NCBI RefSeq assembly: GCF_000969825.1
Contig: NZ_KQ033921.1
Span: 124,001-188,000 of the forward strand
Direction of reading: 5' to 3'
Length of the DNA: 64,000 nucleotides
Source: Parabacteroides gordonii MS-1 = DSM 23371
GTDB taxonomy: Bacteria > Bacteroidota > Bacteroidia > Bacteroidales > Tannerellaceae
Shown here: piece by piece, positions 53,733 to 62,850 of the stretch
Position numbering within the stretch: position 1 is the stretch's first letter
Layout: the number at the start of each line of letters is the position of its first letter
Program-made: the position numbers and the translations under genes
The notes under the pieces: model-generated
The model's database searches: none
Told to the model about the DNA's origin: nothing
The model's input: the letters and a program-made list of their open reading frames with translations, nothing else

Positions 53733-56700
53733 TTATAAAGTAAGATTAACACCAAATGAGATTGTACGATAGAAGGGGTATTGCCAACTCAGACGTTCCG
53801 GGTCATATCCTTTCGGCAAATGTGACCATGTATGAAGATTCTCTACACTACAAAAAATCTTTGCGCTACTCAAAGTAATCTTTTGCAAAAAACTCCTGGG
53901 AACATTATAACCCAATGTAATATTTTTCAATCGCAAATAAGCTCCATTCATTAAATATTTAGTTTGAATCCGCTGATTAGACGTTGCATTTGCCTTTTCA
54001 CCATAAATACGATGCCATTCCGCATTCGGGTTTACAGCTGTCCAATCTCCATTAGCAGGATCTTTGGGCTTCCAGTAATCCAACTGATTATCAAAAATCG
54101 TTCCGAACTGCCCCGAATGGAATGCCCAACGTAAAGCATCGTCAATCCACACATCACGTTTACCGGTACCCTGCAACAAAAAGCTTAAATCGAAACCTTT
54201 CCAGTTTACCCCACCAGTAATTCCATACTGATACCTCGAGGTTGAATTACCTATAATCTTTCTGTCACCCGGATTCGAAATATTATCTTCTCCTTCATCT
54301 ATCTGGTTCGTACTGCCTTCATGATCTCTCAGGTTCTTAAATTTCACATCTCCCGGTCGTACTTGAGTACCTTTAATAGAGGTGACTCCCTCTTTCAGTT
54401 TCCAGGATGTCGTATTTTCAAAATCATCAATCGTATAATAACCATTCGATACATACCCCCAGATCTCCCCGATCTCCATACCCTCTCGATAGCGTCTTTC
54501 GCTCTTTTTTGCGTCTTCATACTTTTCATTCCGGTCACGGAAAAGGCCGACTTCGTTATTATATTTAGTGACATGTGTCCTCGAGTCAAATAAGTTGAAT
54601 CCAATATTATATCCCCATTCACCAATCTTATCACGCCAATTTACCGCCAATTCCCATCCTTTCGTCCGCAAATCGGCCGTATTCTGTAAAGGAGCCGTTG
54701 CTCCCACCACACTAGGAAACTCCATTCCGGGCGCCAACATTCCTTTAGTGTCCCTACGATACCAATCGAAAGTGGATTGCAAGCGATAATTAAACATAGA
54801 CATATCAAATCCAATATCTAATGTTTCGACTCTTTCCCAAGTAAAATTAGACCGAACCAGTCCCGGAGCTTTTAAAGTAGTAGGACGCGAACCGTCGACT
54901 ACCCATTCTGCCAACTCGGAAGCCATCAGGGGAGTAAAAGCATACTCATCAATTGCCTGATTACCGATTTCCCCCCATGAACCACGTAGTTTAAACTGGC
55001 TTAATACAGATTTAGACCACCTCATAAACGCCTCTTCTCCCAATTGCCAACCTAAAGATACAGAAGGGAAAAAGCCGTATCTGCTATCTTTGGGGAATTT
55101 GGATGATCCGTCATAACGTCCGTTCACCTCAAATAAATACTTATTCATATAATCATAATTCACGCGGAAAAAACCGCTTCTTATCGTATACTCTCTGTAT
55201 TTATCTTTAGCTATCGTCTCTCCTGTAGAACCACTGAACGAAGGCATTTCCTCGCTAATCATGTCTTTCCGGTTCACTTCAAGTTCTTCCAAGTTCCGCG
55301 ACTCCTGATTAAAGCCAGCCATCACCTTAAAGTTATGTTTTTCTTGCAATGAAAACATATATGTTCCATAGAGATTGATCGCATTATAGTCAGTCGTTCT
55401 CTTTGTATTCCAATACTGAGAGGTTGCCGCACTTGAATTTTTATTTAATTGTATAGAAGTATAATCAAACGGTGCATTATACTTTTTCTGATCATAAATA
55501 TTTTTATCAAAAGTATATTCAAATGCAACTTCCAAGCCTTTCAAGGGTTTCAAGAGCGTTCGTGAATAGATACGCGGATTTTCATTTATCGTAGTCATCG
55601 GATCTGCATACAAGATATAATTTTTAGGAGTATTTATCGGAAGCATTTCTCCTTTACACTCCATTTCCCCTTCCGGATTCAGATTTGCCAAACGCAACCC
55701 ATATATATTACCATCATGTCCATCATAAGGTATTCTTTTCGTTCCTTTCGCATAGCGTATGTCTAATGAGGTATTTAACCATTCAGTAATGTCGGCAGAA
55801 ACATACGAGCTGGCAGAGAGTCGTTTATAAGAATCCTTATTCGTTATCAGTACACCTTGATTATTTGTGTATCCGAGAGAAAGACGGTATGAAATAGCTT
55901 CGCTTCCTCCTGAAGCCGAAACATTATGAGTTTGCTGAAAGCCGAATTTATCAAGCATATTCTTATACAAATCATTTTCATGCAGATAGTAACGGACTTT
56001 TCCCGGATTATCTTCCTTCGGAATATAAATACCGTTATAAGTCGTCTCAAAATCCCCGGGATTCTCCCTGTATTCCCGAATATATTGCATCCACAAGTCT
56101 ACATCCTGATTTCCAAAATATTTTCCTCCTAAAAACTCTGCATCTTTATAAGCCTGAAGCATACTCAAAGCATCCGCCTGTTGCGGACGATTGATCGAGT
56201 TTATAAAACCGAAGTTATTATTGTAATTCAACTGAAGACGACTACCCTTTTTAGCCTTTTTCGTTGTTATTAATATAACACCGAAAGCAGCACGGGCACC
56301 ATAAATAGCAGCTGAAGCCGCATCCTTCAGCACGGAGACAGATTCAATGTCTTCCGGATTTATCAGGTCTATTTGTGCAGGAACATTATCTACAAGAACT
56401 AAAGGTTCGCCTCCATTCAAAGATGTTGTTCCACGAATATTGAATTCTTTACTTTGTCCGGGTGTAGATCCACCGGAGATAACCAGCCCCGGCATTGTCC
56501 CTTGTAAAGCACTCATCACACTCGTCACCGGACGGTCACCCAACACTTTATCCATCTGAACAACCGATACGGCCCCCGTCAGGTTTTCCTTTTTCTGTAC
56601 ACCATAACCAACCACCACAACTTCACTTAGTGTTTGTGTGTCTTCCTTAAGTTTGACCGAAAGGACTTTATCTGATGTAATTTTAATTACTTGAGAGACA

Positions 56701-57260
56701 TAACCGATATAAGAGATTTCAATCATTTTCTCATCGCCGGTAAAAATTAAAGAAAAATTACCGTCGATATCCGTTATTCCTCCGTTCGTAGTTCCCTTTT
56801 CAATAATACTGGCACCGATAACAGGGTCTCCGGTCACCGCATCTACGACCTGTCCTTTTACTTGTCCCTTAGATTGTTGAATACCGGGAAGTATTGTATT
56901 TTTATCTGATACCGGTTTAGATGTTTTTTTATAAATGACAATTCTCTTGTCGTTTATAAAAAAATCAGCATGCTGATTTTTTAACGCATTAGTAAGTATT
57001 TCCTCTACCGACATTTTATCGACATCCAGCCGTATCTTCTCTTCCAGATTAATATCATTATTCCTGATCAGAAAAGAATAGTGAAATCGCTTCTCGATCA
57101 AATCGAAAAGTTCCCGAAGCGTAGCGCTCTCCATTTGTACAGATAAATAAGCGGTCTGCAATTCCGTAGCTGATAACATTTCCGTAGTTAATGGTAACCC
57201 ACCAAAAACACAAGCTGTAATCGCTAATCTACAAGTTTTTCCCCATTTGGTTACTTTCAT
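53733..57260 (-). CDS. SusC/RagA-like TonB-dependent transporter with STN domain
   Basis: A 1175-residue outer-membrane protein. After the signal there is an N-terminal STN signalling domain (~40-115, LRELFDLIEKRFHYSFLIR). A carboxypeptidase-like beta domain follows (GQVVDAVTGDPVIGASIIEKGTTNGGITDIDGNFSL), then the TonB box region and plug (TLSEVVVVGYGVQKKENLTGAVSVV). The barrel ends in FYRTISFGVNLTL. The STN domain means that it signals to the FecR and ECF sigma encoded just upstream. It imports the glycan captured by its SusD partner. Confidence 0.95.
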   Translation of the reverse strand: MKVTKWGKTCRLAITACVFGGLPLTTEMLSATELQTAYLSVQMESATLRELFDLIEKRFHYSFLIRNNDINLEEKIRLDVDKMSVEEILTNALKNQHADFFINDKRIVIYKKTSKPVSDKNTILPGIQQSKGQVKGQVVDAVTGDPVIGASIIEKGTTNGGITDIDGNFSLIFTGDEKMIEISYIGYVSQVIKITSDKVLSVKLKEDTQTLSEVVVVGYGVQKKENLTGAVSVVQMDKVLGDRPVTSVMSALQGTMPGLVISGGSTPGQSKEFNIRGTTSLNGGEPLVLVDNVPAQIDLINPEDIESVSVLKDAASAAIYGARAAFGVILITTKKAKKGSRLQLNYNNNFGFINSINRPQQADALSMLQAYKDAEFLGGKYFGNQDVDLWMQYIREYRENPGDFETTYNGIYIPKEDNPGKVRYYLHENDLYKNMLDKFGFQQTHNVSASGGSEAISYRLSLGYTNNQGVLITNKDSYKRLSASSYVSADITEWLNTSLDIRYAKGTKRIPYDGHDGNIYGLRLANLNPEGEMECKGEMLPINTPKNYILYADPMTTINENPRIYSRTLLKPLKGLEVAFEYTFDKNIYDQKKYNAPFDYTSIQLNKNSSAATSQYWNTKRTTDYNAINLYGTYMFSLQEKHNFKVMAGFNQESRNLEELEVNRKDMISEEMPSFSGSTGETIAKDKYREYTIRSGFFRVNYDYMNKYLFEVNGRYDGSSKFPKDSRYGFFPSVSLGWQLGEEAFMRWSKSVLSQFKLRGSWGEIGNQAIDEYAFTPLMASELAEWVVDGSRPTTLKAPGLVRSNFTWERVETLDIGFDMSMFNYRLQSTFDWYRRDTKGMLAPGMEFPSVVGATAPLQNTADLRTKGWELAVNWRDKIGEWGYNIGFNLFDSRTHVTKYNNEVGLFRDRNEKYEDAKKSERRYREGMEIGEIWGYVSNGYYTIDDFENTTSWKLKEGVTSIKGTQVRPGDVKFKNLRDHEGSTNQIDEGEDNISNPGDRKIIGNSTSRYQYGITGGVNWKGFDLSFLLQGTGKRDVWIDDALRWAFHSGQFGTIFDNQLDYWKPKDPANGDWTAVNPNAEWHRIYGEKANATSNQRIQTKYLMNGAYLRLKNITLGYNVPRSFLQKITLSSAKIFCSVENLHTWSHLPKGYDPERLSWQYPFYRTISFGVNLTL

Positions 57261-57302
57261 AAATCACAAAAATTAAGATTATACAATTATATCTGTTTAA
57301 AA

Positions 57303-58322
57303 TTATCTATCCACAATTATTATATTGTTTCCTTTTCTAGACCATTTGTATTTCTTCTCCACATCTATCTCTTTTAAAATATGGGACAAACTATAGTCGG
57401 CGGAAAAGCTTCCGGAAAAGACTTCATTCTTCAACACACTACTAAGTATCGTTATACGAACATCATATTTCCGTTCCAGCTCTTTTGCTATTCTTTCAAA
57501 TGGTAAGTCTTTGAACTTCATACAACCATCTATCCACAAACAAGCATCCGAAGCTTTTACGGCTACCGTTTTCATCACATGCGTTTTCTTATCGTATCGT
57601 AACATCTGATCGGGGAATAATATAGCATCCTGCATACCATATTCGTCATCTGAAGACGCCGCATGCACATCCACTTTTCCGGAAAGTAAAGCCACCGAAA
57701 TCTCGTCATCGTCCTCATAAGCCTTCACATTAAAAGAAGTACCCAGCACCTTTACACTGATATCTTCGGAATTTACCAGAAATGGAATCAACGAATCGGA
57801 CTCAACCTCAAAATACGCTTCTCCGTTCAGCCAGACTTCCCGTTTTTCTTTCCCGAAATCGGTGGTATATTTTAATGACGAACCGGCATTCATCCAAACG
57901 ACAGAATGATCGGGTAAGATAACCTTCGAACGTGCTCCCATCGGAACGATCGTTTCAAACGCCTGCAAATCCATTCCAGATCGATTTTGAGTACCGGCAA
58001 AATAGGAAAGAGCCCCAATCGTGAATGTCAGCAAAACGACGGAAGCAACCCTAAGCCATACATTCAATGCTTTCCGCTTTTTCGATACGCTAGAGGGGAA
58101 GTGAGTTAAATAGCCAAAGTTCTTTTCAAAATCGCCTTTCCTGTTCTGCTCAAAAAGAGGGACATGAACGGTAGCCCAGCTATCCGCCATTTCAGAAAAT
58201 GATTTTTTATTTACTTCGTCAGCTTCCAGCCAGGTCAGTAAATCCTTCTTTTCCTCCTCATTCAAGTCGCCGGCCAAATAACCGAACACTAATTCTTCTA
58301 TATATTCTTTTCTTTCTTGCAT
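57303..58322 (-). CDS. FecR family anti-sigma factor
   Basis: A 339-residue inner-membrane regulator. The cytoplasmic N-terminus (~1-85) binds the sigma factor. One membrane helix lies near 86-108 (VASVVLLTFTIGALSYFAG), and the periplasmic FecR domain has VPMGARSKVILPDHSVVWMNAGSSLKY. The C-terminus (KYKWSRKGNNIIIVD) is the part that contacts the STN domain. It is between the sigma gene and the susC-like gene, the standard order for trans-envelope signalling in these loci. Confidence 0.95.
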   Translation of the reverse strand: MQERKEYIEELVFGYLAGDLNEEEKKDLLTWLEADEVNKKSFSEMADSWATVHVPLFEQNRKGDFEKNFGYLTHFPSSVSKKRKALNVWLRVASVVLLTFTIGALSYFAGTQNRSGMDLQAFETIVPMGARSKVILPDHSVVWMNAGSSLKYTTDFGKEKREVWLNGEAYFEVESDSLIPFLVNSEDISVKVLGTSFNVKAYEDDDEISVALLSGKVDVHAASSDDEYGMQDAILFPDQMLRYDKKTHVMKTVAVKASDACLWIDGCMKFKDLPFERIAKELERKYDVRITILSSVLKNEVFSGSFSADYSLSHILKEIDVEKKYKWSRKGNNIIIVDR

Positions 58323-58399
58323 ATTGTTTCAAAGCCGTTTTATCGACTTTCTACTCCTATATACACAAGAAAAGCAAAGTGCGTTTAAAAGAAATGTAA

Positions 58400-58993
58400 T
58401 TATTTTTCAGAAAAATCAAATAAAAAGAGGAATAGCGGATAAATATCTCCCAGCAGGTCTTTTAGCTTTGACAAACCTATTTTTATTTGTCCCCTGACCG
58501 TACTTGAAGTGATATTGTTGGCCTGGGCAATTTCTTCGTAAGTCTTATTATGATAAAGGTATTCGATAAATATAGTGCGGCACCTGGGGGGAAGCTGATT
58601 TATTGCCTCATAAATTTTCTCCTCCATCTCTTTGTTTTCCAAATAAGCCAACGGATGAGTACCGGTAGCAGCCAACTCTTCCTGGATAGCCAGCAATCCA
58701 TCCTGCACTTCAGAGAAGGGAACCATTTGCAAACGTTGTTGGCGAAGATAATTCACACAACGGTTCCGGACAGAACGGATCAGATAAGGCAACAACGGAC
58801 TGACCAGTGTGGAACGATTGTTCCACACACTGAGAAAAATATCATTTACCACCTCACGGGCGGCTTCCGCATTAAAAATGTATTTGGTGGCTACCGCACA
58901 AAGATAGGTGTAGCAAGAAGAATAAAGCTGTTCGAATGCTTTCGTATCTCCCTCATTTATACGTGCTACAATATCTTCTTCTATCTTCGGCAT
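58400..58993 (-). CDS. ECF RNA polymerase sigma factor
   Basis: A 197-residue sigma-70 family ECF factor. Region 2 reads AFEQLYSSCYTYLCAVATKYIFNAEAAREVVNDIFLSVWNNRSTL. Region 4 reads INQLPPRCRTIFIEYLYHNKTYEEIAQANNITSSTVRGQIKIGLSKLKDLLG. It starts the polysaccharide utilisation locus, and its activity is expected to be set free by FecR upon glycan sensing. It should recognise the promoter of the susC-like gene, but no such motif could be defined in the 42-bp gap before that gene. Confidence 0.95.
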   Translation of the reverse strand: MPKIEEDIVARINEGDTKAFEQLYSSCYTYLCAVATKYIFNAEAAREVVNDIFLSVWNNRSTLVSPLLPYLIRSVRNRCVNYLRQQRLQMVPFSEVQDGLLAIQEELAATGTHPLAYLENKEMEEKIYEAINQLPPRCRTIFIEYLYHNKTYEEIAQANNITSSTVRGQIKIGLSKLKDLLGDIYPLFLFLFDFSEK

Positions 58994-59018
58994 TAGGACA
59001 CAAGTTCAATATATCGCG

Positions 59019-59026
59019 CAAAAATA
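59019..59026 (-). promoter_or_regulatory. -7 box for the ECF sigma gene
   Basis: TATTTTTG on the minus strand matches TAnnTTTG, 26 bp before the ATG at 58993. It suggests that the sigma gene is transcribed by the housekeeping sigma. Confidence 0.45.
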
Positions 59027-59053
59027 ATTAAAATCCGTAAAGAACCTAATCGT

Positions 59054-60340
59054 TTACGGTTTCTTTTTAGCAACCTTCTGATTTCCGCCTTCCGCCCGCT
59101 TCTTATTGCGCCAGTAACTACCGTCGCGTTTGCTACCGAACATATTGCGGCGTTTGGACTCCTGTTTGATGGCTTCTTTCTTTTCCGCCACGGCTGCTTT
59201 CACATCGGCCGTTTCGAATTCGTTTCCACCGGCAACGGGTATCTGCTTGCCGATCAGCCTCTGGATATCCTTCAGGTAAGGTACTTCCTCCGCATCACAA
59301 AAAGAATAAGCCACCCCGCTACGACCTGCACGGCCTGTACGTCCGATACGGTGTACATACGTTTCCGGAACATTCGGCAATTCATAGTTTATCACGTGCG
59401 AAAGATGATCCACGTCGATACCGCGTGCGGCGATATCCGTTGCGATCAGGACACGGGTGGTATGATCTTTGAAATTGGTCAATGCACGCTGGCGCGCCGT
59501 CTGGCTTTTATTTCCGTGGATGGCTTCTGCTCCGATATTCGCTTTTGCCAGGACACGGGCCACCTTGTCGGCACCATGTTTCGTTCGGGTAAATACCAGC
59601 ACCGACTCCAACGAAGAATCCTTCAGCAAATGGGTAAGCAGGCTAACCTTCTCCGCCTTCTCCACAAAATAGACAGACTGGTCTATCTTCTCCACCGTCG
59701 ACGAAGCGGGCGTAACTTCCACCTTCTGAGGATCGTGCAGGATGGTACCCGCCAGACGTTCTATTTCGGGCGGCATGGTAGCCGAGAAAAACAGGGATTG
59801 ACGCTTCTTGGGCAATAAAGGCAGGATACGTTTGATATCATGGATAAATCCCATGTCGAGCATACGGTCGGCCTCATCCAACACGAAATAATCAAGATAC
59901 TTCAGGCTGATAAATCCCTGGCCCGTCAGGTCGAGCAGGCGTCCGGGCGTTGCGATCAACACATCCACTCCCCGCTGGAGAGCGTCGGTTTGCGGCTTCT
60001 GTCCTACTCCGCCGAATATAACGGTATGTTTTACGCCGGCATATTTGCCGTAGGCCGTAAAGCTTTCCCCGATCTGGATAGCCAGCTCACGGGTAGGTGT
60101 CAGGATCAATGCCTTGATACCGCGTACTTTGCCATTCTGGCGTTCATTATACAAATTCTGAATGATCGGTATAGAGAATGCAGCCGTCTTGCCTGTTCCG
60201 GTTTGTGCACAACCTAATAAGTCATAACCATCTAAAACGTAGGGAATTGCTTCTGCTTGTATAGGGGTTGGAATTGTGTAACCTTCTTGTTGCAGAGCCT
60301 TTTGTATCGGCTCTATCAGTTCTAATTGTTCAAATGTCAT
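59054..60340 (-). CDS. DEAD-box RNA helicase (RhlE-like)
   Basis: A 428-residue ATP-dependent RNA helicase for RNA remodelling, ribosome assembly or decay. Motifs in order: [10 protein letters not shown] (Q motif), [11 protein letters not shown] (near 45), [20 protein letters not shown] (near 154), [17 protein letters not shown], and [12 protein letters not shown] basic Lys/Arg-rich tail ([19 protein letters not shown]) fits non-specific RNA binding. The gene is on its own; a 5-bp-stem hairpin (60355-60369) lies in its leader. Confidence 0.95.
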   Translation of the reverse strand: MTFEQLELIEPIQKALQQEGYTIPTPIQAEAIPYVLDGYDLLGCAQTGTGKTAAFSIPIIQNLYNERQNGKVRGIKALILTPTRELAIQIGESFTAYGKYAGVKHTVIFGGVGQKPQTDALQRGVDVLIATPGRLLDLTGQGFISLKYLDYFVLDEADRMLDMGFIHDIKRILPLLPKKRQSLFFSATMPPEIERLAGTILHDPQKVEVTPASSTVEKIDQSVYFVEKAEKVSLLTHLLKDSSLESVLVFTRTKHGADKVARVLAKANIGAEAIHGNKSQTARQRALTNFKDHTTRVLIATDIAARGIDVDHLSHVINYELPNVPETYVHRIGRTGRAGRSGVAYSFCDAEEVPYLKDIQRLIGKQIPVAGGNEFETADVKAAVAEKKEAIKQESKRRNMFGSKRDGSYWRNKKRAEGGNQKVAKKKP

Positions 60341-60387
60341 CTAATAATAATGTTGAGCCATCACGGCTCGTTAAATAAATAATGGGA

Positions 60388-60395
60388 CAAAGATA
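60388..60395 (-). promoter_or_regulatory. -7 box for the DEAD-box helicase
   Basis: TATCTTTG on the minus strand matches TAnnTTTG, 48 bp before the ATG at 60340. Confidence 0.5.
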
Positions 60396-60465
60396 ATAAA
60401 AAAAGAATTGAAAATGGGGGAAATTCCATTTTCAATTCTCAACTTCTCGACTTCACTACTCAAAT

Positions 60466-60573
60466 TCAAAGCGCTATGCAGGAGGTAATTCCCAGCGAGG
60501 TAGCCACGGCTGAGAGGATGGCCAGTAACGTCTGGATGATGAACTTCCAGGTCTCTTTCTTTTTCTCACTCAT
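60466..60573 (-). CDS. smalltalk-type small membrane protein
   Basis: A 35-residue peptide, MSEKKKETWKFIIQTLLAIL followed by SAVATSLGITSCIAL. It has a charged N-terminus, a conserved-looking KETWKFIIQ segment and one hydrophobic helix ending near SLGITSC. This matches the family called smalltalk protein in Bacteroidales, usually found next to HU-like DNA-binding protein genes, as here. Function unknown. The gene starts 39 bp after the HU-like gene on the same strand, so they are probably co-transcribed. Confidence 0.8.
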   Translation of the reverse strand: MSEKKKETWKFIIQTLLAILSAVATSLGITSCIAL

Positions 60574-60612
60574 GATCTTTCTGTTTTAAAAGGGTACTAA
60601 TTAATTAATAAT

Positions 60613-61080
60613 TTACTCGATGACAGGACGGTCGTCTTCGCCTCCACCTCCGCCGCCTCCTTCCTGGGGCGTGCCTGCATAGGCGGTGAGCTCCGTCAGA
60701 CGGCATCGCTTGCGCAGTTCCTGGTTGCTCCAGGTCTTGGTGTTGCGCACGTTGAGATGCACGCCCTTGATGTTGGCGGCGGTAAACTCCTGCGCCGTAG
60801 CAGCCGGCGAGGTGCTCATGCCGATGGAGAATAGCCCCAGCTCTCCCAGACGTACCGACTTGCCGTCGAGTACCAGTTCCTGCAAGCAGGAGAGCATGTC
60901 GATCAATACACCGTGGATGACGCCGCGCGAGTAGGGCGAGTTGTGCTCCGACATGTGGGTGACGAAGTCTTCAAATTCCACCATGCGATCCTGTACCGCC
61001 TTGCCGTACCATTTGTCTTTAAAATCGCCTGCACGTTTTTCCTGATACTTTCTGAACTTCAATGTTCCTGTTGTTGTCAT
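60613..61080 (-). CDS. HU-like DNA-binding domain protein
   Basis: A 155-residue protein related to the HU/IHF fold but longer than true HU. The N-terminal part (LKFRKYQEKRAGDFKDKWYGKAVQ) is followed by an HU-like core (HMSEHNSPYSRGVIHGVLIDMLSCLQELVLDGKSVRLGELGLFSIGM). A Gly-rich, acidic tail (GGGGGGGEDDRPVIE) closes it. Such proteins are common in Bacteroidales accessory and capsule regions together with a smalltalk gene. Their role is not established. Confidence 0.85.
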   Translation of the reverse strand: MTTTGTLKFRKYQEKRAGDFKDKWYGKAVQDRMVEFEDFVTHMSEHNSPYSRGVIHGVLIDMLSCLQELVLDGKSVRLGELGLFSIGMSTSPAATAQEFTAANIKGVHLNVRNTKTWSNQELRKRCRLTELTAYAGTPQEGGGGGGGEDDRPVIE

Positions 61081-61127
61081 GTTGTTGTCGTGTTAAAGGG
61101 TTAGTGATATTGTTTATTCTTCTGACA

Positions 61128-61135
61128 CAAAGGTA
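61128..61135 (-). promoter_or_regulatory. -7 box for the HU-like/smalltalk pair
   Basis: TACCTTTG on the minus strand matches TAnnTTTG, 48 bp before the ATG at 61080. Confidence 0.5.
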
Positions 61136-61333
61136 CGCCGCACTCCTCCCAAAGCCCAAAAACGGGCAGCACTAAGATGTGAATTTCAGTTAATAAACGG
61201 AAGATATTTACAAAGCTATGCTTTTCGGTGCGGGGAAAATAGCTTTCGGGTATGCAGAGCTATGATTTCGTTTGTCCTGCGGAATTGTTCCCGCGGAGGC
61301 TCCGTCTCTTACTCCCCTTACAAAACTGACAAA

Positions 61334-61498
61334 TTACAATAATATAAATTATATTTTTCTATAGGTGGGAGCAGTATTTTTTAATAATTATATTATATAT
61401 AAATATATTTATATATAATATAATACAGTTACTCTTACATTTCTCCGACACGAATAGTTTTCTCTAATTGTAATTATTGTAAGGTGTAAGTATTGTAA
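61334..61498. repeat. 38-bp AT palindrome flanked by TTGTAA boxes
   Basis: Positions 61387-61424 form a perfect 38-bp palindrome made only of A and T. To its left is an inverted box TTACAA (61334-61339). To its right are three TTGTAA boxes (61468, 61477, 61493), the last two inside a 16-bp direct repeat, TATTGTAAGG(TGTAAG). The 581-bp gap 61081-61661 has no gene. The array may be an operator or recognition site for the adjacent operons. Confidence 0.7.
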
Positions 61499-61558
61499 GG
61501 CGTCCCTCTTGTGACGGGTCATATTTGCCACGAAAAAAAAATACCGTTTTATATTTCT

Positions 61559-61587
61559 TTTGTTTATAAATCTTTTCAGTAACTTTG
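61559..61587 (+). promoter_or_regulatory. promoter of the coiled-coil/motif cassette
   Basis: TTTG at 61559-61562 and TAACTTTG at 61580-61587 match the -33 and -7 elements with a 17-bp gap. The ATG follows 74 bp later. Confidence 0.5.
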
Positions 61588-61661
61588 TCTGTAAGAGGCA
61601 TGTTTCTTGGAAGTTTTCTTTAAATAAGAAGACGGAACTGTTTTCTGAAAAACGCTAAAGT

Positions 61662-62306
61662 ATGGAATCCCGTGCGCCGATAGAGGCATTGTTAAAACAA
61701 ATGGGTGAAGCTCTGAACCCCGACATAAAAGAAGAGATGAAAAAAGCGTATCCGGAGGCTTGGTCTTTGGCTCAAAACTTTTTTGAAGCAGAAGGTGATG
61801 ATTCATCTGCCGCTTCAAAGAGAGAAGCGGAAGAGCACACGGACTATCTAGAAAAACGTCTAGACCAGCTTTTGATGCAGTGCGAGCGCCAGAATGAGGA
61901 AATCAGCAAGCAAGCCGGACAAATCAAGTCCTTGCGGCAAACGGTTAGGATGCTTGCGGAGATTGTCAGAAGGCAACAACAAGACCAGGAGAAAAAAACA
62001 GGCGAAATAGAACTGCTTAAGAAAAAGGTGGAACGCCTTGAAAACGAATTTGAATCGTGGAAACAGACCGAACGCCACTCGCTTGCGGAATGCCTCCGCC
62101 TGTTGGAGGGATATCCTGCTTCGCAAAACGAAGATGTCAACACGCTTGTGCTTTTCCTCCTCAAGATATTTCGAACGATTTCAGAACAAGAGCACGAACG
62201 GCTTTGCCATCTGGGCCAGAAGGAGCCGGGACCTCCGGTGCAATTCAACAAACCGGTGTATGAAGTGAGCGGAAACGAGCGGGTGAATATTGGAAAACAA
62301 AGCTGA
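61662..62306 (+). CDS. coiled-coil protein with C-terminal shared motif
   Basis: A 214-residue protein with no recognised catalytic domain. A short helical N-terminus (ALLKQMGEALNPDIKEEMKKAYPEAW) precedes a coiled coil from about 58 to 145, rich in Gln, Lys and Glu heptads. A helical domain follows (~150-185). The C-terminal 22 residues carry VQFNKPVYEVSGNERVNIG (193-211). This aligns without gaps to a segment at the N-terminus of the next gene's protein. The stop codon is 4 bp before that gene's ATG, so they are likely co-translated. The function is unknown; a partner interaction through the motif is inferred. Confidence 0.7.
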   Translation: MESRAPIEALLKQMGEALNPDIKEEMKKAYPEAWSLAQNFFEAEGDDSSAASKREAEEHTDYLEKRLDQLLMQCERQNEEISKQAGQIKSLRQTVRMLAEIVRRQQQDQEKKTGEIELLKKKVERLENEFESWKQTERHSLAECLRLLEGYPASQNEDVNTLVLFLLKIFRTISEQEHERLCHLGQKEPGPPVQFNKPVYEVSGNERVNIGKQS

Positions 62307-62310
62307 AAAG

Positions 62311-62850
62311 ATGGAAGACAAGAAACAGGATAATCAACGCGACGGAATACCAGGCATGTCGTTCAATGCCCCCGTGACGTTCAACGCACCAATGTTCGAC
62401 ATCCACGACAATACGAATGTGTACATCAACGCCAGCCCCGACGAACAGGGCGGTTCGCGAACCGCCCCTACCTCTGCATCCTCTCCGGTCGGAGACAAAA
62501 AGGTGCTCGAAGCTCTCGGCGCCCTCCTGGAAGCCACCGACGAGCAGGGCCGGCCTATCTTCACCGAGAAAGGCCAATGGTATGCCGTTTACCGGGTTTT
62601 GAGCGAGCAGATGGGTTATCCGAAAGAGATGCGCGATTTTTGCAACGCCATGACTGGCATGGGGATGGACAAGGTCTGTCCCGCCATTAGCTACGAATCG
62701 ATCAAGAAAATTCCTCAAAATGTTCATCTCCCCTCATCCAAAGTAACTCTTTGGAGTACCTATCTTGCCCGGGCAGACGAAAAGATGCGTAAACAGATTG
62801 TTGTGGCGATGGAGTTAATGAAAAGGTTGGAATCGGATTATAGTGGGTAA
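62311..62850 (+). CDS. protein with N-terminal shared motif, unknown C-terminal domain
   Basis: A 179-residue protein starting MEDKKQDNQRDGIPG. It has two FNAP repeats, the second inside VTFNAPMFDIHDNTNVYIN (residues 23-41), which matches the C-terminus of the upstream protein. A Ser/Ala/Thr/Pro-rich linker leads to a C-terminal domain (~65-178) with RPIFTEKGQWYAVYRVLSEQ and FCNAMTGMGMDKVCPAISYESI. That pattern resembles uncharacterised Bacteroidales proteins but no function is known. The ATG at 62311 is preferred over an in-frame TTG at 62290, which overlaps the upstream gene. Its TAA overlaps the next ATG (TAATG). Confidence 0.7.
   Translation: MEDKKQDNQRDGIPGMSFNAPVTFNAPMFDIHDNTNVYINASPDEQGGSRTAPTSASSPVGDKKVLEALGALLEATDEQGRPIFTEKGQWYAVYRVLSEQMGYPKEMRDFCNAMTGMGMDKVCPAISYESIKKIPQNVHLPSSKVTLWSTYLARADEKMRKQIVVAMELMKRLESDYSG

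Noticed and set aside
61576-61818. 80-residue minus-strand frame across the start of the coiled-coil gene
   Set aside because: It overlaps the promoter and start of a better supported gene and has no motif.
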